The position numbers were made by a program, and so were the translations under genes. 64,000 bases of DNA. Source: Fragilariopsis cylindrus CCMP1102 (taxonomy: Eukaryota; Bacillariophyta; Bacillariophyceae; Bacillariales; Bacillariaceae). Position 1 is the stretch's first letter. The number at the start of each line of letters is the position of its first letter. The stretch spans positions 1 through 64,000 of the forward strand of contig FMBT01000306.1 of assembly GCA_900095095.1 (NCBI GenBank), read 5' to 3'. This document shows positions 41,614-53,062 of the stretch, one piece after another. The notes below the pieces were generated by a model. That model saw only the letters and a list, made by a program, of their open reading frames with translations, was not told the origin of the DNA and ran no database searches.

Positions 41614-42005
41614 CGCGTATGAATGCGTTAAATCATTTCATTTCTTACGTAAAATTGATTGAAGTGCTGTAGCTATTTAAGTAACTGGCCTAGGAATCTG
41701 ACATTGCCGTCGCGTATGATTGCGTTAAATCATTTCATTTCTTACGTAAAATTGATTGAAGTGCTGTAGCTATTTAAGTAACTGGCCTAGGAATCTGACA
41801 TTGCCGTCGCGTATGATTGCGTTAAATCATTTCATTTCTTACGTAAAATTGATTGAAGTGCTGTAGCTATTTAAGTAACTGGCCTAGGAATCTGACATTG
41901 CCGTCGCGTATGATTGCGTTAAATCATTTCATTTCTTACGTAAAATTGATTGAAGTGCTGTAGCTATTTACGTGGTATAACTGGCCTAGGAATCTGACAA
42001 TGCCG
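41614..42005. repeat. tandem repeat, four copies of 97 bp
   Basis: Copies start at 41614, 41711, 41808 and 41905, each beginning CGCGTATGATTGCGTTAAAT and ending near CTGACATTGCCGT. The first has one early mismatch (GAATGCG). The last carries a short insertion (TTACGTGGTATAACTGG versus TTAAGTAACTGG). The middle units are essentially identical, so the array is young or kept uniform. Confidence 0.97.
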
Positions 42006-42297
42006 TCACATTGGCGTTTTGCATAATCCTGTGGTTCCAAGCAGAGTATTGAAGCAAAAGATTTGTGTTGACATTGATTGACTATTTATTTAAAGTAATA
42101 ATTTATTATAGCCCTTCTCCATTGATACTTCGTTTTGTAAAAGTATACTAAGTAGTGCTGGGAACTTTATCTCGTGTCGAAGCGTCGAAGCGGGGAGTTC
42201 TATTTTGATAATTTTTACTTCATTCTTCTTTGTTAAATGTACGTCTTTTGTGCTTTTGGGATTAGTTATATTGTTTTTACCACGTAAAAAATTGGTG

Positions 42298-42481
42298 GAT
42301 TTGACCACGAACAATGCGGCTACTGTACCACATAGTATTATGATGTAATGTCGTGAATTATTTAATTTATTATTTATTGCAATAATTCATTATAGCCCTT
42401 GATTTGACCACGAACAATACGACTACTGTACCAACAAACTATTGATGATGTAATGTCGTGAATTATTTAATTCATTATTTT
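42298..42481. repeat. two tandem copies of a 103-bp repeat with a third copy at 56.1 kb
   Basis: Starting GATTTGACCACGAACAATGC at 42298 and again at 42401, both contain CTACTGTACCA and TTGATGATGTAATGTCGTGAATT-like sequence. A third copy lies at about 56130-56250. Together they bracket the non-LTR and Crypton elements. Confidence 0.9.
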
Positions 42482-42978
42482 TACCAGGGTCCAGACTTAA
42501 AAAAATCTCAGAACACGGTTATTTAAGGTTATTTAGGGTCATGAATAAATAAACGTGTTTATTTTATGTGGAAGAACAATGCGTCATCAGTAGAGCAAAC
42601 CCCTATGCTTAGACACATTCTATCACGTGCAACTATACTAACACCATACAAAAAAGGGCCTGGTTAAACGCTTCGCAAGGATCAATTATGGAATTGATTA
42701 ACAATTGCAGCATTTGTGACACAGCAACACATGCATTACTCGCTCCTGCTTTTTATATGCATTCGTGTCATCATGAATGAATCCGAAGCAAAAAGACACA
42801 ACAACACAACATAACCATCAAGTCAATAAGTCAATACCACTGTATCACCCAACTAATATTTTTTACTCTATATATATATAACTTATTATTTAAAAGCTGC
42901 CGCTTTGCTCCTCTATATCTTAGGAAGATGTAAAGTCAACAGTCGACCCGCCGATTATTCTACATTATGGTGTTGTCC

Positions 42979-45900
42979 TTAGATTGGATCATCTCCAAAT
43001 CTATCATCGATTTTCTGCTTCTCTACTTCTGTTTCTGTCTTTGCTCTACTAGTTGATCTTTTCTTTCCTAGTTTGTTGTACATTTTTGATATCATGTGGT
43101 TCATTTTATACTTCTTTTTCTTTGCCTGTATTACTCTACTTGATGATCTTTTCTTTCTTAGGCGTTTGAATACATTTGTCAGTGGATTGTTAAAGTATTT
43201 CTTTGTTTTCATTCTTTGTGGTAATTTCCTTGACACTGTTGTTTTTGCTGGTTTGTTTTTCGTATAGTGCCTCCATATTGGTTTGCTGTTTTCCTTTGCT
43301 AGTTCCTTTACTCTCTTCATGCTATGATCTATCACTCGCCTCCATCTGTTTAACCACTTTTTCAATTGTTGATTTGTATCATCCAATCTTGTTTTTAGTG
43401 GTTCGTTGAATATCTTCAATTCATCTTCTGGCAGTACCATTTCTTTCAGTGTATATAGATGGGTGATTTTCTTGGTGAGTGAATCATATTCTGCCACTAT
43501 TCTGCCTCCCAGTACAGGTGTGTTACAATCAATGCATCTGTCGGTCCAAGTTTCCTGTATGATGGGTATGATCGCCTGGAAGAAAGCATGAAACGCTTCT
43601 GTTTTGTTCTTCTTCTTTGTTACTCTGTTGTTCTTTGCCTCTTTTTGCTTCTTGTTCTTCTGTGCTCTTGCGTACGCTCTTGGATCCGACAGTTTCCTTC
43701 TGGTTATGAATGCTTTCTGTTGTATTTTCCATTGTTTCGAAAACTTTCCTCTGAGTAGATTATCCCATCCTATTACTACCTGTTCGTCGATAAGTAGTGT
43801 GTACCTTTTGAATGTTTGGTTCTTGTCAACGTCCTCTTGGCCCCTTAGTCGTAGCATTGCTGTTGATACTGATTCGCCTTTAAAGTAAGTCATTAGTCCC
43901 TCCCTCATTATTTCACACAGTCTTGGATCTACTGTGTTTGCTAGTAGATTAATCTGGTTGAGAACCTTCTTCCGAATGCTTCTTCGGTGAGCGCATTGAA
44001 AAACGTGGTCATCACCTTCTTTGTCCAAGCATGATGCGCATCGTTGATCGTGGAAGTGATCCCTCTTGTGGATCCTTTCTCCTGTAGCTAGTTTCTTTAT
44101 GCAAAATTTGTGCATCCATTGTATTCCTTTTGTAGCTAAATATTTCTTATATACTGGACGGAAAATGTCCCAGTCAATTAAGTCAAAGATGTTATCACTC
44201 CATTTGAATCTTCTGCAGTAGTAATTTTTGAGTGGTATCAAGTTTATTATCTCTCTTGTTGTCCGTTTGAGATCTCTTGTTATCGTTCTGTCTCCTATGT
44301 GGAACTGGATGGCTGTGTCTGGGTCCATCGGTACTCTTGGTTTTTCCTGTAACTTCTTCAATCCGATTGTTGCTAGTTCATCAGCTTCTGAGTTAAGGTA
44401 TGCGTTTAAGGGCATTGCTTCTTCATCGAATACCATATCATCCTGATGACTCTTCACCCAGCTGATTTTTGGTTTATTTCTGAACCATTTGAGTGCTTTG
44501 TGTAATGCTGATAGTACGTCCCATTCCGAATGGAGTACTGTTGCTAGTGGCGCTGTAGGATATTCATCTAGTGCTTCCAGTTTGTTGATCATGCTTAGGC
44601 TGTCTGTGTACACTTGTATTTTGCTTCTTACTGGTTCGTCGCACTGTAATATCTTGTCATAGTATTGTGTCATAAGTGTCACCAGTCTTACTGCTCTAGG
44701 AACGCGCATATTTCTGATCGAAATGATAGTGGATCATTGCCTGATGGTTGTCCGTAGCATGATAGTAATATTTCTCCATCTTCATCTGCAATTACAAACC
44801 CCAGTGATCCCTTGAATTGTATTGCTCCTCCATCTGTTGCTATGTTGACCTTGTTTATTGACTTGATCATTTCGTATATCTTTATGGGTACTGTAAAGAA
44901 TTCAATTTCAGTGTAGTACTGCGATACATGTTCTTCCTGTGACATAAGGTAATCCAAAAAGGTCTCATTTCTGGCTATATTCTGGTGGATTAGTTGCACT
45001 GGCTGGTGTATTGACACTCTCCATCCTTCTTCCGTGTCCATTACATCTGTTGGTGATGCATCTGGTGGTAGTGAGTTCACTTTTCCTACTGGATCATAGT
45101 TGTAAGTATCGTTATCTGCTATCAGGTGACAGTCGTAATAGAATTCTCCATTTTCATTCCAGTTCGTTCTGTAGCTCCTGTATAATATGTCTGTATATTC
45201 TGAGTAATAGAATGGCCATAGTCTTTCTGAATCATTGGCTTGTATGAGCCAGTTGCCTAGTGGCTTTATCAATCTCATCCGATGTCCTATCTCTCCTGTC
45301 ATTCTTCCTTCTTCTCTGTTCTTCTTCTCGAATTTTGCCACTTCTGTATGATTTAGTTCCTCTTCGTCGTTGTCTTCATATAAGATTTTGTAGTATTTTC
45401 CTTTATTGCTTGTGACTATCCCTCTATAAGGTACTCCCTTCCAGTATTTGAGAAGGAATGTCCCTTCACTGAATCTATCTATGTTGTCTTTTCTCTGCTG
45501 TGATCCCTCATTGTTGTTGAGGACGTCCCTATTTTCTAGTGAGGTTGGTTCGTTTCTTGGTTCGGTGGATCCGGGGTCACTTCTTGGTTCGGGGCTGGGT
45601 TCAATAAATCTAGAATCAGTTCTTGAACCAGAACTTGATTCTTGGTTCACATTGGGTTTGCATATTGTCTTTAGGAACTTTCTCCACACGGACCAGGTTT
45701 GATCGCCAGGTTGTTCTTGTTTTATTTCATTCAATTTGGATGTGCATTGCCTGATACTTCTTTCTCCTTTTGCTATTGATGGGAGTATAAAGTGACCATC
45801 GGCTGTACAGAGATCGGATATTCTTTGTACTTTGAGGTAGCTCTTGCAGTAGTAGATTTGTCTGATTTCTGCATTTGTATAATGTTTCAGTTTGGTCGTG

Positions 45901-48900
45901 TCCATTTTCTTTGCTGTTCCTGGTTCACATACAACATCCATTATGTATTCGTCTCCTAGTCTTTCATAGGTTGGTTCCGGTACACATTCTATTTCTAGAC
46001 TTGCATTGTGCTTGGCTAAGAATCTTCTGATGTGAACATAGTAATGTCCTTCCAAGTGCGGTGCACGTACTGTTGGATATTGTAGTAGTGGTTTCGAAAG
46101 TCCTGATGCATTCTGGAAGGTTCGGAGAAATATAGTTCCTATTTGTTTTCCATACCCCGGTGTTCGTAGCTGTCTGATCAGATTTTGTACTGCATCCAAT
46201 CCTTGTTCAATTCGAAGGTCATTACAGCCTATACCTCCGTAAGATCGTGGACCAAATACAAGTACCTGAGCGTGTGTTCTTGCTATTCCAAGTTTGTTCA
46301 TCAGTGTTGGTATGTATTTCTTTTGCAATTCATGTAGTTGTGACTTGCTTAGGTGACACATGCTGAGAGGGTATCCGACGCTGCTTTGGAATACTGCAGA
46401 GTAGTGCACCCAAGCACATTTTGGCGACATTGCCGAGCAAGCTAATTTCCTTTGGTGTGTTCCTGATGTTTTGACTAGTTTGGCTTGTTGTTGTTTCTGA
46501 TTTTTGCTTGTTCCTTGTTCCGTACCCAGGCTTCTGTACGTTTTGTACGGTGATATTGGTCTTACTATGACGTCTTTGTTGTTGAGTCTGTCCTTTATTG
46601 TTATTATTAGGTTCGGATCTGCCGGTGCTATTACTGGTGCGCCATTGAGGCTGAAATCAATCGCTAGTACCTGTGCAAAGCACTTGTCTAGGTTTAATGC
46701 TCCTCCTGTTGCTCGTAATAAATCATTCCATAGCTGTGCATCATGTTGCGTTATTTCCATGATATCTTGCACTGTCTCCCATTCATCTCCAGTGTTTGTG
46801 ATGTTGTTATCATCGACAAAGCCTAGCATTCCAATTATAGCACTGTATAATTTCCAAGGGTCTGCATACTTGCTTCCATACCCGTATTTATCATGTAGGT
46901 CAAAGAGTTTCGATACTAATTTGGTCCATCCTTGTGCTGAGGCGCCACTGCCTTGCCCTGACCCAAACGCCGGTGACTCATCTGAATGTTGATATGTTTC
47001 TGTTGATATTCCAATTCCTGTTTTTATTGCATATCTTGCTACCTTGAGTAATTCTCCTAATATTGTTGTCAGGTTCTTTGGCATTCCATATGACCTTAAA
47101 CATAGACTTAGTAAGTGTACTAGTATCCTATCAAAGCATGCCGTGGCATCATTGTTAAATTTGATCAATGTTTTTCTCGTTACCATAGCCATTTCTGTTT
47201 GTGTTACATCCACAAATACTGGGTCCATTGCCCGTCTGTTTGGTCTGCATCCGTATACGCCCTTGTTGATGAGGAGGTTGTCTTCACAGTGTTGATCCAA
47301 CTCCCTGAAGAATATTGAGAATAATAAATTTAAGTCACATTCATATAGGTGTATCACTCTCAGTCGGTGAATTCTTGGTATTCCTGATTCTTTTGCTAGC
47401 ATACATGTGATAATGTACTCCCAGCGTTTGAAAACATGTTCATTTTCATATGCTGTTTGTAGCATTGTTGCATGCATATCGATTATGTCTTGTCTAATAT
47501 CATCCAGCTGTTCGCGATGTTTCTTATTCTTTGCTTTCAGTGGTCTAAACAGTGCATGAAAGTGTCCTAAGTGCCTGCCTGAAGGTGAGGTGCTTGTTCT
47601 TTCTTTCCATCGTCTATACTTATCCATCATCTTTTCCGCTGTTATCTCAATCTTCAACTCCGCTGAATTTCGTTTCATCGATGATAGTAAGAATCTTGAC
47701 CATTCATCATCAATTATGTCTGTTGGATCATCCTTTCCTTCCAGTATTTGTTCAGCTCTAATTGTGTTTGCACCAAATCCTATCGTTCCTATGACTTCCG
47801 GTGTTGCCAGGGGTGTGGTCTCCACTTGCCTAAAGTGACGTATATTCCGCTGCAGTATAACCTGTTCTAAAGTAGGTCCATCCGTTATCACTTGATATTC
47901 CAATTGAGTGCCTTCTTTTGGTAATGGTACTAATAATGCTGATATGCCACCCGGACAGTTCATTTTTGATGGTAGTTCTGACATCATTTGTTTTGTATCT
48001 CGTGCTCTCTGGAAAATCTGTGCAGCTCGTTTAGCATCCATTTCCGGGTTCATTGCAACAAAAGCTGCTTCTTGTTCATCATCGATTATTGTTTTGTCTG
48101 TCCTTTTTTGTTTGATAAGTTTCCTGCAATTCTTTTGTGCTAGGCTTAGCGCTAATGCTGACTCCTTTATCTCCGGTGGTAGCTCTATTTGATTCTTTAG
48201 GAGCAGTTGTTTCTGCTGTATTTGTCTTGCACAATTGATGTTGGTCCTGAGGCTTGACAGATGTATTCGAAGTATGTTTGCTGTTGTCATTACTTCATTC
48301 ACTTCCTTACTCCATGGCTCTCGATGGAAAATTCTGCATTGGTCTTCTGCTTCTAGCATTCCCTTGGTTATTATTCTGTCCAGTTTTTCCAGTTGTTTCT
48401 TTTCATACCAGTTCTTTTGTTCTTTCACTTTTCTGTTCATGTCTCTCTCTTCAAGATATGCATGTAGATGTTCAACATACTTTGTTATGTTGCTTGGATG
48501 AGTCCCTCGGATTGCTTGAGATGATGCTGAATATATAGCTGGTAGTTGTCTGTCAAAGAGCCCTGCTTGGGCAAAGTCCACAAAGTAGCCTCTGTGATCA
48601 GACGCTATGCGACTGTGGAACGGCTCATAACCACTCCTGAGGATATGATATACTAGTCGTGGTGTTACAAATACATAATACAAACGTTTTGTACCTCTTG
48701 TGTAGGTTGTGATGTCGACTGTGCCATGCTGATGTTCATGTGCGTCAGTTAGACTTCCTGCTGACAGTACTTTTGTCATTCCTTGATGGTCATCTCCCAC
48801 TAACTCATTGAAGTCACCTGTGAGTATGATATCTTTGTCCTCTAATCTTGCCTGCTTGACTAATGCTGTCAGATCGTCAATGAATAATTGTTTTGGGTCT

Positions 48901-50319
48901 GGTTCTCTAATGTTGTTTAGTTTATATAGAGCTGTTTGTTGGTTAAATAGCGTGTCTTCTCCTACCTTTGCATTCTTGTATTGAGATACATTGTATGCTG
49001 TTAGTACCATAATTTCCTTGGTGTCTTTTCCTATTAATGTATATCCACACCATCTTCCGTACGGATCAGTTATTGTCTCTCTAACTCTTCCTACTAGCGA
49101 TCCTGTAACACCTACCAGGTTGCCACCAGGTTTTGTAAATGTCAGTACTGGTGCTGTTGACGACGAGTGTACTATTTTGCAATCTTCATTGTTGTTCTCC
49201 ACATTCTTTGTTTTGAAAGTCGTAGTGCTCTTCTTGCTAATGCATTTGAATCATCGCCATGCGTCTCATTGAATGTGAAAATGTCTGCTCCTGCTTGTTT
49301 GATTTCCTTGAATGCTGAATCGAGTCCTATGCCATCTCTATCATATATTTGATTCCACATACATTCTGGCAGTATACTCGAATGTACGGTGTATCATTAT
49401 CTATTGCTATATCATCACAGATATGTCCGAATGGCAGGTTGTCTTGTGTTATTTTCATGTTGGTCTTTGTTGTCGTTGGTGTTAATGTCATTATTGCTGC
49501 TTCATTTTCTGTGCTAGTATTAGTATTATTATTCTGTGTGTTGGTCGTTTCTTCTACTCCTTCATCCTCACTCGATTCAAAGTATAAGTCCTCATCACCA
49601 CTGCTGCTTTCTCTCTCCTTATGTTGGTTTATTCCACCCTCATTTTCGATGAGGTTGTGCCTCTCTTCTAATGTTTTTCGTTGTTCACAATTTGTGGTTC
49701 CATCCTCTTTATCCGTGAGGGTGTGCCTCTTGTTTGGTGGTGATCGGTCGCCAACTGCAATATGATCTTCCTCATTATTGATGTTATTGTTTCCTTTTGC
49801 TTCATCAATTACTCTTCTTATGTTAGCTATTGCTTCCTTTAATTGTATTAGCCTATCATCTATCGATAACTCTTTGCCTGCCTGTTCTTCTTCATCTAAT
49901 CGTTTACTGTAGTCATCGAGTGCAAACCTAGGTGTCTTTGTTGCCTTGTGACTATACAGCCGTTGTCTTGGGGTGTCTTCTTCACTACTGTCATCATCAG
50001 ACAAGTCTTCTTTTTCTAGTTTGCAAATCAATTCTGGCATTTCTAGTTCCTCATTGGTGTAATCTGCACATTTTGATTGTAGTAGTGCTATCTTTCGCGC
50101 TTCGTTGCTATGATCACCACTTATGCTGTCCTTGTTGTTGTTGTCTTTGTTTTCATCACTACTGTCCTCGCCTTCGCTCTCGTCGCTTTCACTGTCTTCA
50201 CGATCTCTTTCCTGTAGTGCAGGCATGTTATTATATTCCTCTTCATCCTCTTCTTCCTCGTTCTCCCATTCCGTATCAGTACTCTGTTCCCCCTCATCTT
50301 CGTGATTACCTCTATTCAT
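42979..50319 (-). pseudogene. LINE ORF2: endonuclease, Tudor-like module, RT, RNase H; three frame breaks
   Basis: From ATG 50319: an acidic Ser/Glu-rich lead (about 300 residues), then an APE-type endonuclease. It starts YIRVYCQNVCGI, breaks at a TA run (49343-49348), continues with TFNETHGD, breaks again near 49190-49215, and runs on with LTGDFNELVGD and SDHRGYF. RT follows: FNNDATACFDRI (motif A), GQGSGASAQGW, GFVDDNN (46816-46827) with Phe-Val in place of Tyr-Ala. A module near 45300-45480 with YRGIVTSNKGKYYKILYEDNDEEEL resembles a Tudor-like fold. RNase H begins NIATDGGAIQFKG, breaks at about 44700, and resumes with VYTDSLSMINKL and VKSHQDD. A Cys/His motif CASCLDKEGDDHVFQCAH follows at about 44000. 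Each break needs a -1 (or +2) shift. Confidence 0.85.
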
Positions 50320-52909
50320 TGTGCGGATGCATATCTGTCTTTGCAGATGTATTTGTTTGATTGGGTTTGATATCATTATGGTTGTTGTTGTCGTTATTAT
50401 TACTATTATTATTGGCATTATTACTACTATCGTTTTCTGCTTCTAATACAGAGTATGGATTTGGTGAGAGATGGTCAATCCTTCGTTGTCGCATTGCATG
50501 TCGGTTCGGTGATCCATTCGTCACTGAAAGAAAGCCTGTTGTGTAGTCCATTTCTTCTATTGTGTTGTTGAAATTGTGGCTTGTGATCGACTGTTCTTCT
50601 TCAACTACTGTTTGTGTTTCGTGTGTATCTCTAGTTCCAAAGGAAGCCTCTGACCCTAAGTATCCTACGTTGTTGCTGTCCTGATTTCCTTCGCCATAGT
50701 CCATCTCCGTATCTTTGGTAGTCCGTTGTATCGCAGGTGGAGTTGCTTCGATTTGGGTTTCCATTTCAGTGTCTTCTGTTTCATTTGTACCATCACTGGT
50801 AAATTTATTGAAATCAATCTCATTTGGTATATATTCATTCTGTTTGTTCTGTTTTTGTTTACTTCTTTCCGGTGAGTTAGTTACTTGTCCATTGTTATCT
50901 GACATAGAGTTGATATTTCTTTTTACTGTTCCGGAAGACGATGGGGCGATGCTTCCAGTGTTTGATAGTGTATTCTGAGTGGATGTTCCACTGCTGTATA
51001 TCTGCACTTGTTGGGTGTTGTTATTGTTTGTTATATTGTTCGTCTGTACTGGTGGTGGCGTTATCATGTTACTACTGTCGTTGTCATTGACATTACTATT
51101 GTTATTCAGTAATTGTTGCAGCATGGAGTGTAGCACTCTGTCACTCTCTGCCTTTTCTGCTTTTGCTTCTTCCATATTATCGGTGATCAGTTTCATTTGA
51201 CCTGTGACAGTTTCCTCAAGCCTCTCTTGGTTGTTCTCCAATACTCCTATGGCAGCTGCCTGTTTCTTTCCTTTTGATTCTCCAATCGTCACTCTTTCTT
51301 TGATTGATGTAATTGTCGTTGTTGTAGATCTCATTTTTTCTTCCATTTGATGCATTTGTCTTTGTAATGTGGCTACCGTGTCTGCCAATGTTGTTACTGT
51401 CTCGTCATCAATTGAAATCGTTGTTTTGTTAGATGCTCCTCCTTTCCTGGTCGTGATATTTCTTGGTGGAAACAGTTTGCTACTCCAAGTGTCATTGGTA
51501 CCAAGAGGTGTTGCAGTAAAATCCTTGAATCTGTCCTTCTGAGATGTTATGGCATCAGTATTCATACTTTCGCTGGGTTGCCGTTTGCGGAAAGGTAAGT
51601 GATTAAAGTTCCTGTTTGTCATTACTGGATTGTTCGAGATGATGCTGTCGATCTTTTCAAGATCCTTCTGTACTAGAGGGTTCTGCATAACAAGTACCCA
51701 TGTTCCATTCTTTTCTGTTATAACTGTTTCGTCAACTGACATTACTGTTGTGATAGTTTCTAAATCTTTTAGACAGGTTTGCATTTCGGATCGTTCCATT
51801 TGATGGATGTTAATAATCTTGTGGTTAAACATAAACTCTTCATGTGTCCTAACCAGTTTGTTGTACGTTGGCTTCAATTGTGTGTCGTATTTCATTGTGA
51901 AATCAACATAGTCATAACCCATGTCATAACAGATTGTTGTCAGAATGTATCGAAATAATGATTTGTATTTACTTTGAACTGAGATACCGGCGGCTTGAAT
52001 TTTCGAATTGTTTCCTTTGTTGTATGATCCTTGTAGTGTTAATGGTATGATCTGAACATCCGGTAGTTTCTCTCCTGCCCAATCCTTTATCCCTGGAATT
52101 AACTGTGCTCTCATCATAAGATCCGTCTTTCTTTCTACTAGGAAGTCTTTGATACTGGTATTTAGTTTGTTCTGAAATCCTACTTGATGTAAGTTAGGGT
52201 GGAATTTTGCTACGTATCCAGTTTGTGTTGTTTCGACTACATCAATTGGTCCATTATGATTGATAATCCATAATCCTTCTGTTTGCAGTGTATCAAGTAA
52301 CTTTTGTTTTAATTTCCATAAACTTTGCGTCTCACCGTAATCAATGTGTAGTGTTACTTGCACATTTCTTTGTCTATTCCTGATAACCGAGTAAGCAAAA
52401 TGTTCTTTGAATCGGTTGATGGACCAGCTATCGATACATACCTTTGTATCTAAAACGAGTCTGTTCCTTGAGCTCATAATCTTTACTGTCTTGCATTTCT
52501 TTTGTGTAGCTGCAACAAATTTCGCCAGTTTCGACATGATTGGGTGGTGCTTCATCGGTTCGTAACATCCTTCATCTAGGGTGTTTAAACTGTTTGGGCT
52601 GCTGATTTCCTCTCCAGTAAGATCTACCTTGAATGCTACGTTGATCTTCCTCCATTTCCTGTACTTGTAGTCATCAAACTTGTCGTCATCGTTGCTGTTT
52701 TCTTCATCTATCTTCTGCATACCGTTAGTTGCTTTACCTGCTGTTTTTGCTGCTTCAGTCTGGAGTGATGATCTCCCTGAATTTTCCCCCAATTTTCCTA
52801 CGGCTGGGTCCATCGTCTCTTCCAGGTCCATTTCGACCTCTACGATATCATCTGCGTCTCTGGCTATGCCTGCTGGCGGGTCACTACCTCCATCAAATCC
52901 TATTGTCAT
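50312..52909 (-). CDS. LINE ORF1 protein, intact
   Basis: An 865-residue frame from ATG 52909. The N-terminal third has DDDIVEVEMDLEETMDP-like acidic sequence and a region (YRKWRKINVAFKVDLTGEEISS) leading to a central globular part (residues about 130-420: VSRNRLVLDTKVCIDSW, IIPLTLQGSYNKGNN). From about residue 500, coiled coil (TVATLQRQMHQMEEKMRS) is followed by Asn/Gln/Thr-rich disorder. In other LINEs ORF1 is an RNA-binding chaperone; no RRM or zinc knuckle is visible here, so function is inferred from position. The TAG stop (50314-50312) overlaps the ORF2 start codon. Confidence 0.75.
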   Translation of the reverse strand: MTIGFDGGSDPPAGIARDADDIVEVEMDLEETMDPAVGKLGENSGRSSLQTEAAKTAGKATNGMQKIDEENSNDDDKFDDYKYRKWRKINVAFKVDLTGEEISSPNSLNTLDEGCYEPMKHHPIMSKLAKFVAATQKKCKTVKIMSSRNRLVLDTKVCIDSWSINRFKEHFAYSVIRNRQRNVQVTLHIDYGETQSLWKLKQKLLDTLQTEGLWIINHNGPIDVVETTQTGYVAKFHPNLHQVGFQNKLNTSIKDFLVERKTDLMMRAQLIPGIKDWAGEKLPDVQIIPLTLQGSYNKGNNSKIQAAGISVQSKYKSLFRYILTTICYDMGYDYVDFTMKYDTQLKPTYNKLVRTHEEFMFNHKIINIHQMERSEMQTCLKDLETITTVMSVDETVITEKNGTWVLVMQNPLVQKDLEKIDSIISNNPVMTNRNFNHLPFRKRQPSESMNTDAITSQKDRFKDFTATPLGTNDTWSSKLFPPRNITTRKGGASNKTTISIDDETVTTLADTVATLQRQMHQMEEKMRSTTTTITSIKERVTIGESKGKKQAAAIGVLENNQERLEETVTGQMKLITDNMEEAKAEKAESDRVLHSMLQQLLNNNSNVNDNDSSNMITPPPVQTNNITNNNNTQQVQIYSSGTSTQNTLSNTGSIAPSSSGTVKRNINSMSDNNGQVTNSPERSKQKQNKQNEYIPNEIDFNKFTSDGTNETEDTEMETQIEATPPAIQRTTKDTEMDYGEGNQDSNNVGYLGSEASFGTRDTHETQTVVEEEQSITSHNFNNTIEEMDYTTGFLSVTNGSPNRHAMRQRRIDHLSPNPYSVLEAENDSSNNANNNSNNNDNNNHNDIKPNQTNTSAKTDMHPHNE

Positions 52910-52939
52910 GGTTGACGTTTGAAGGTTGAAACAAAATTC

Positions 52940-52961
52940 CTACGTAGATTCTACGTAGATT
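52940..52961. repeat. 11-bp tandem duplication with palindromic CTACGTAG
   Basis: CTACGTAGATT occurs twice in a row between the LINE 5' end and the Crypton. The 8-bp core CTACGTAG is its own reverse complement. Confidence 0.8.
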
Positions 52962-53062
52962 CAGTACTAGGTGGTTATGTGATATAAGAAATTGGTGCGC
53001 GATTTTTGTATATTTGGGTAGTGAAGGTAAGCTTTGTAATATTTTTTACTCTAGCTAATATA

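Larger units (their letters stand above)
40881..42978. other. repeat-rich intergenic zone
   Basis: Holds a (TA)n run at 41336-41366, a CATTCC hexamer array at 41479-41508, four 97-bp repeats (41614-42005), and a 103-bp tandem pair (42298-42481). A short motif GAAGCGGGGAG-GTYC occurs three times (41263, 41466, 42187). No gene is supported. Confidence 0.8.
42979..52909 (-). mobile_element. long non-LTR (LINE-type) retrotransposon, two ORFs
   Basis: On the minus strand, ORF1 (52909-50312) is followed by ORF2 (from ATG 50319), with an overlap reading ATGAATAG. ORF2 has the order endonuclease, reverse transcriptase, RNase H and a Cys/His region, typical of the I-like/RNase H-bearing LINE group. 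The element is broken in frame three times but all catalytic motifs are readable. No LTRs or target duplication were found; the 3' end lies left of 42979 within AT-rich sequence. Repeat copies at 42.3 and 56.1 kb lie outside it. Confidence 0.9.

Noticed and set aside
41441-41662. 73-codon frame with Pro-Phe repeats
   Set aside because: Generated by the CATTCC hexamer array and running into the 97-bp tandem repeat.
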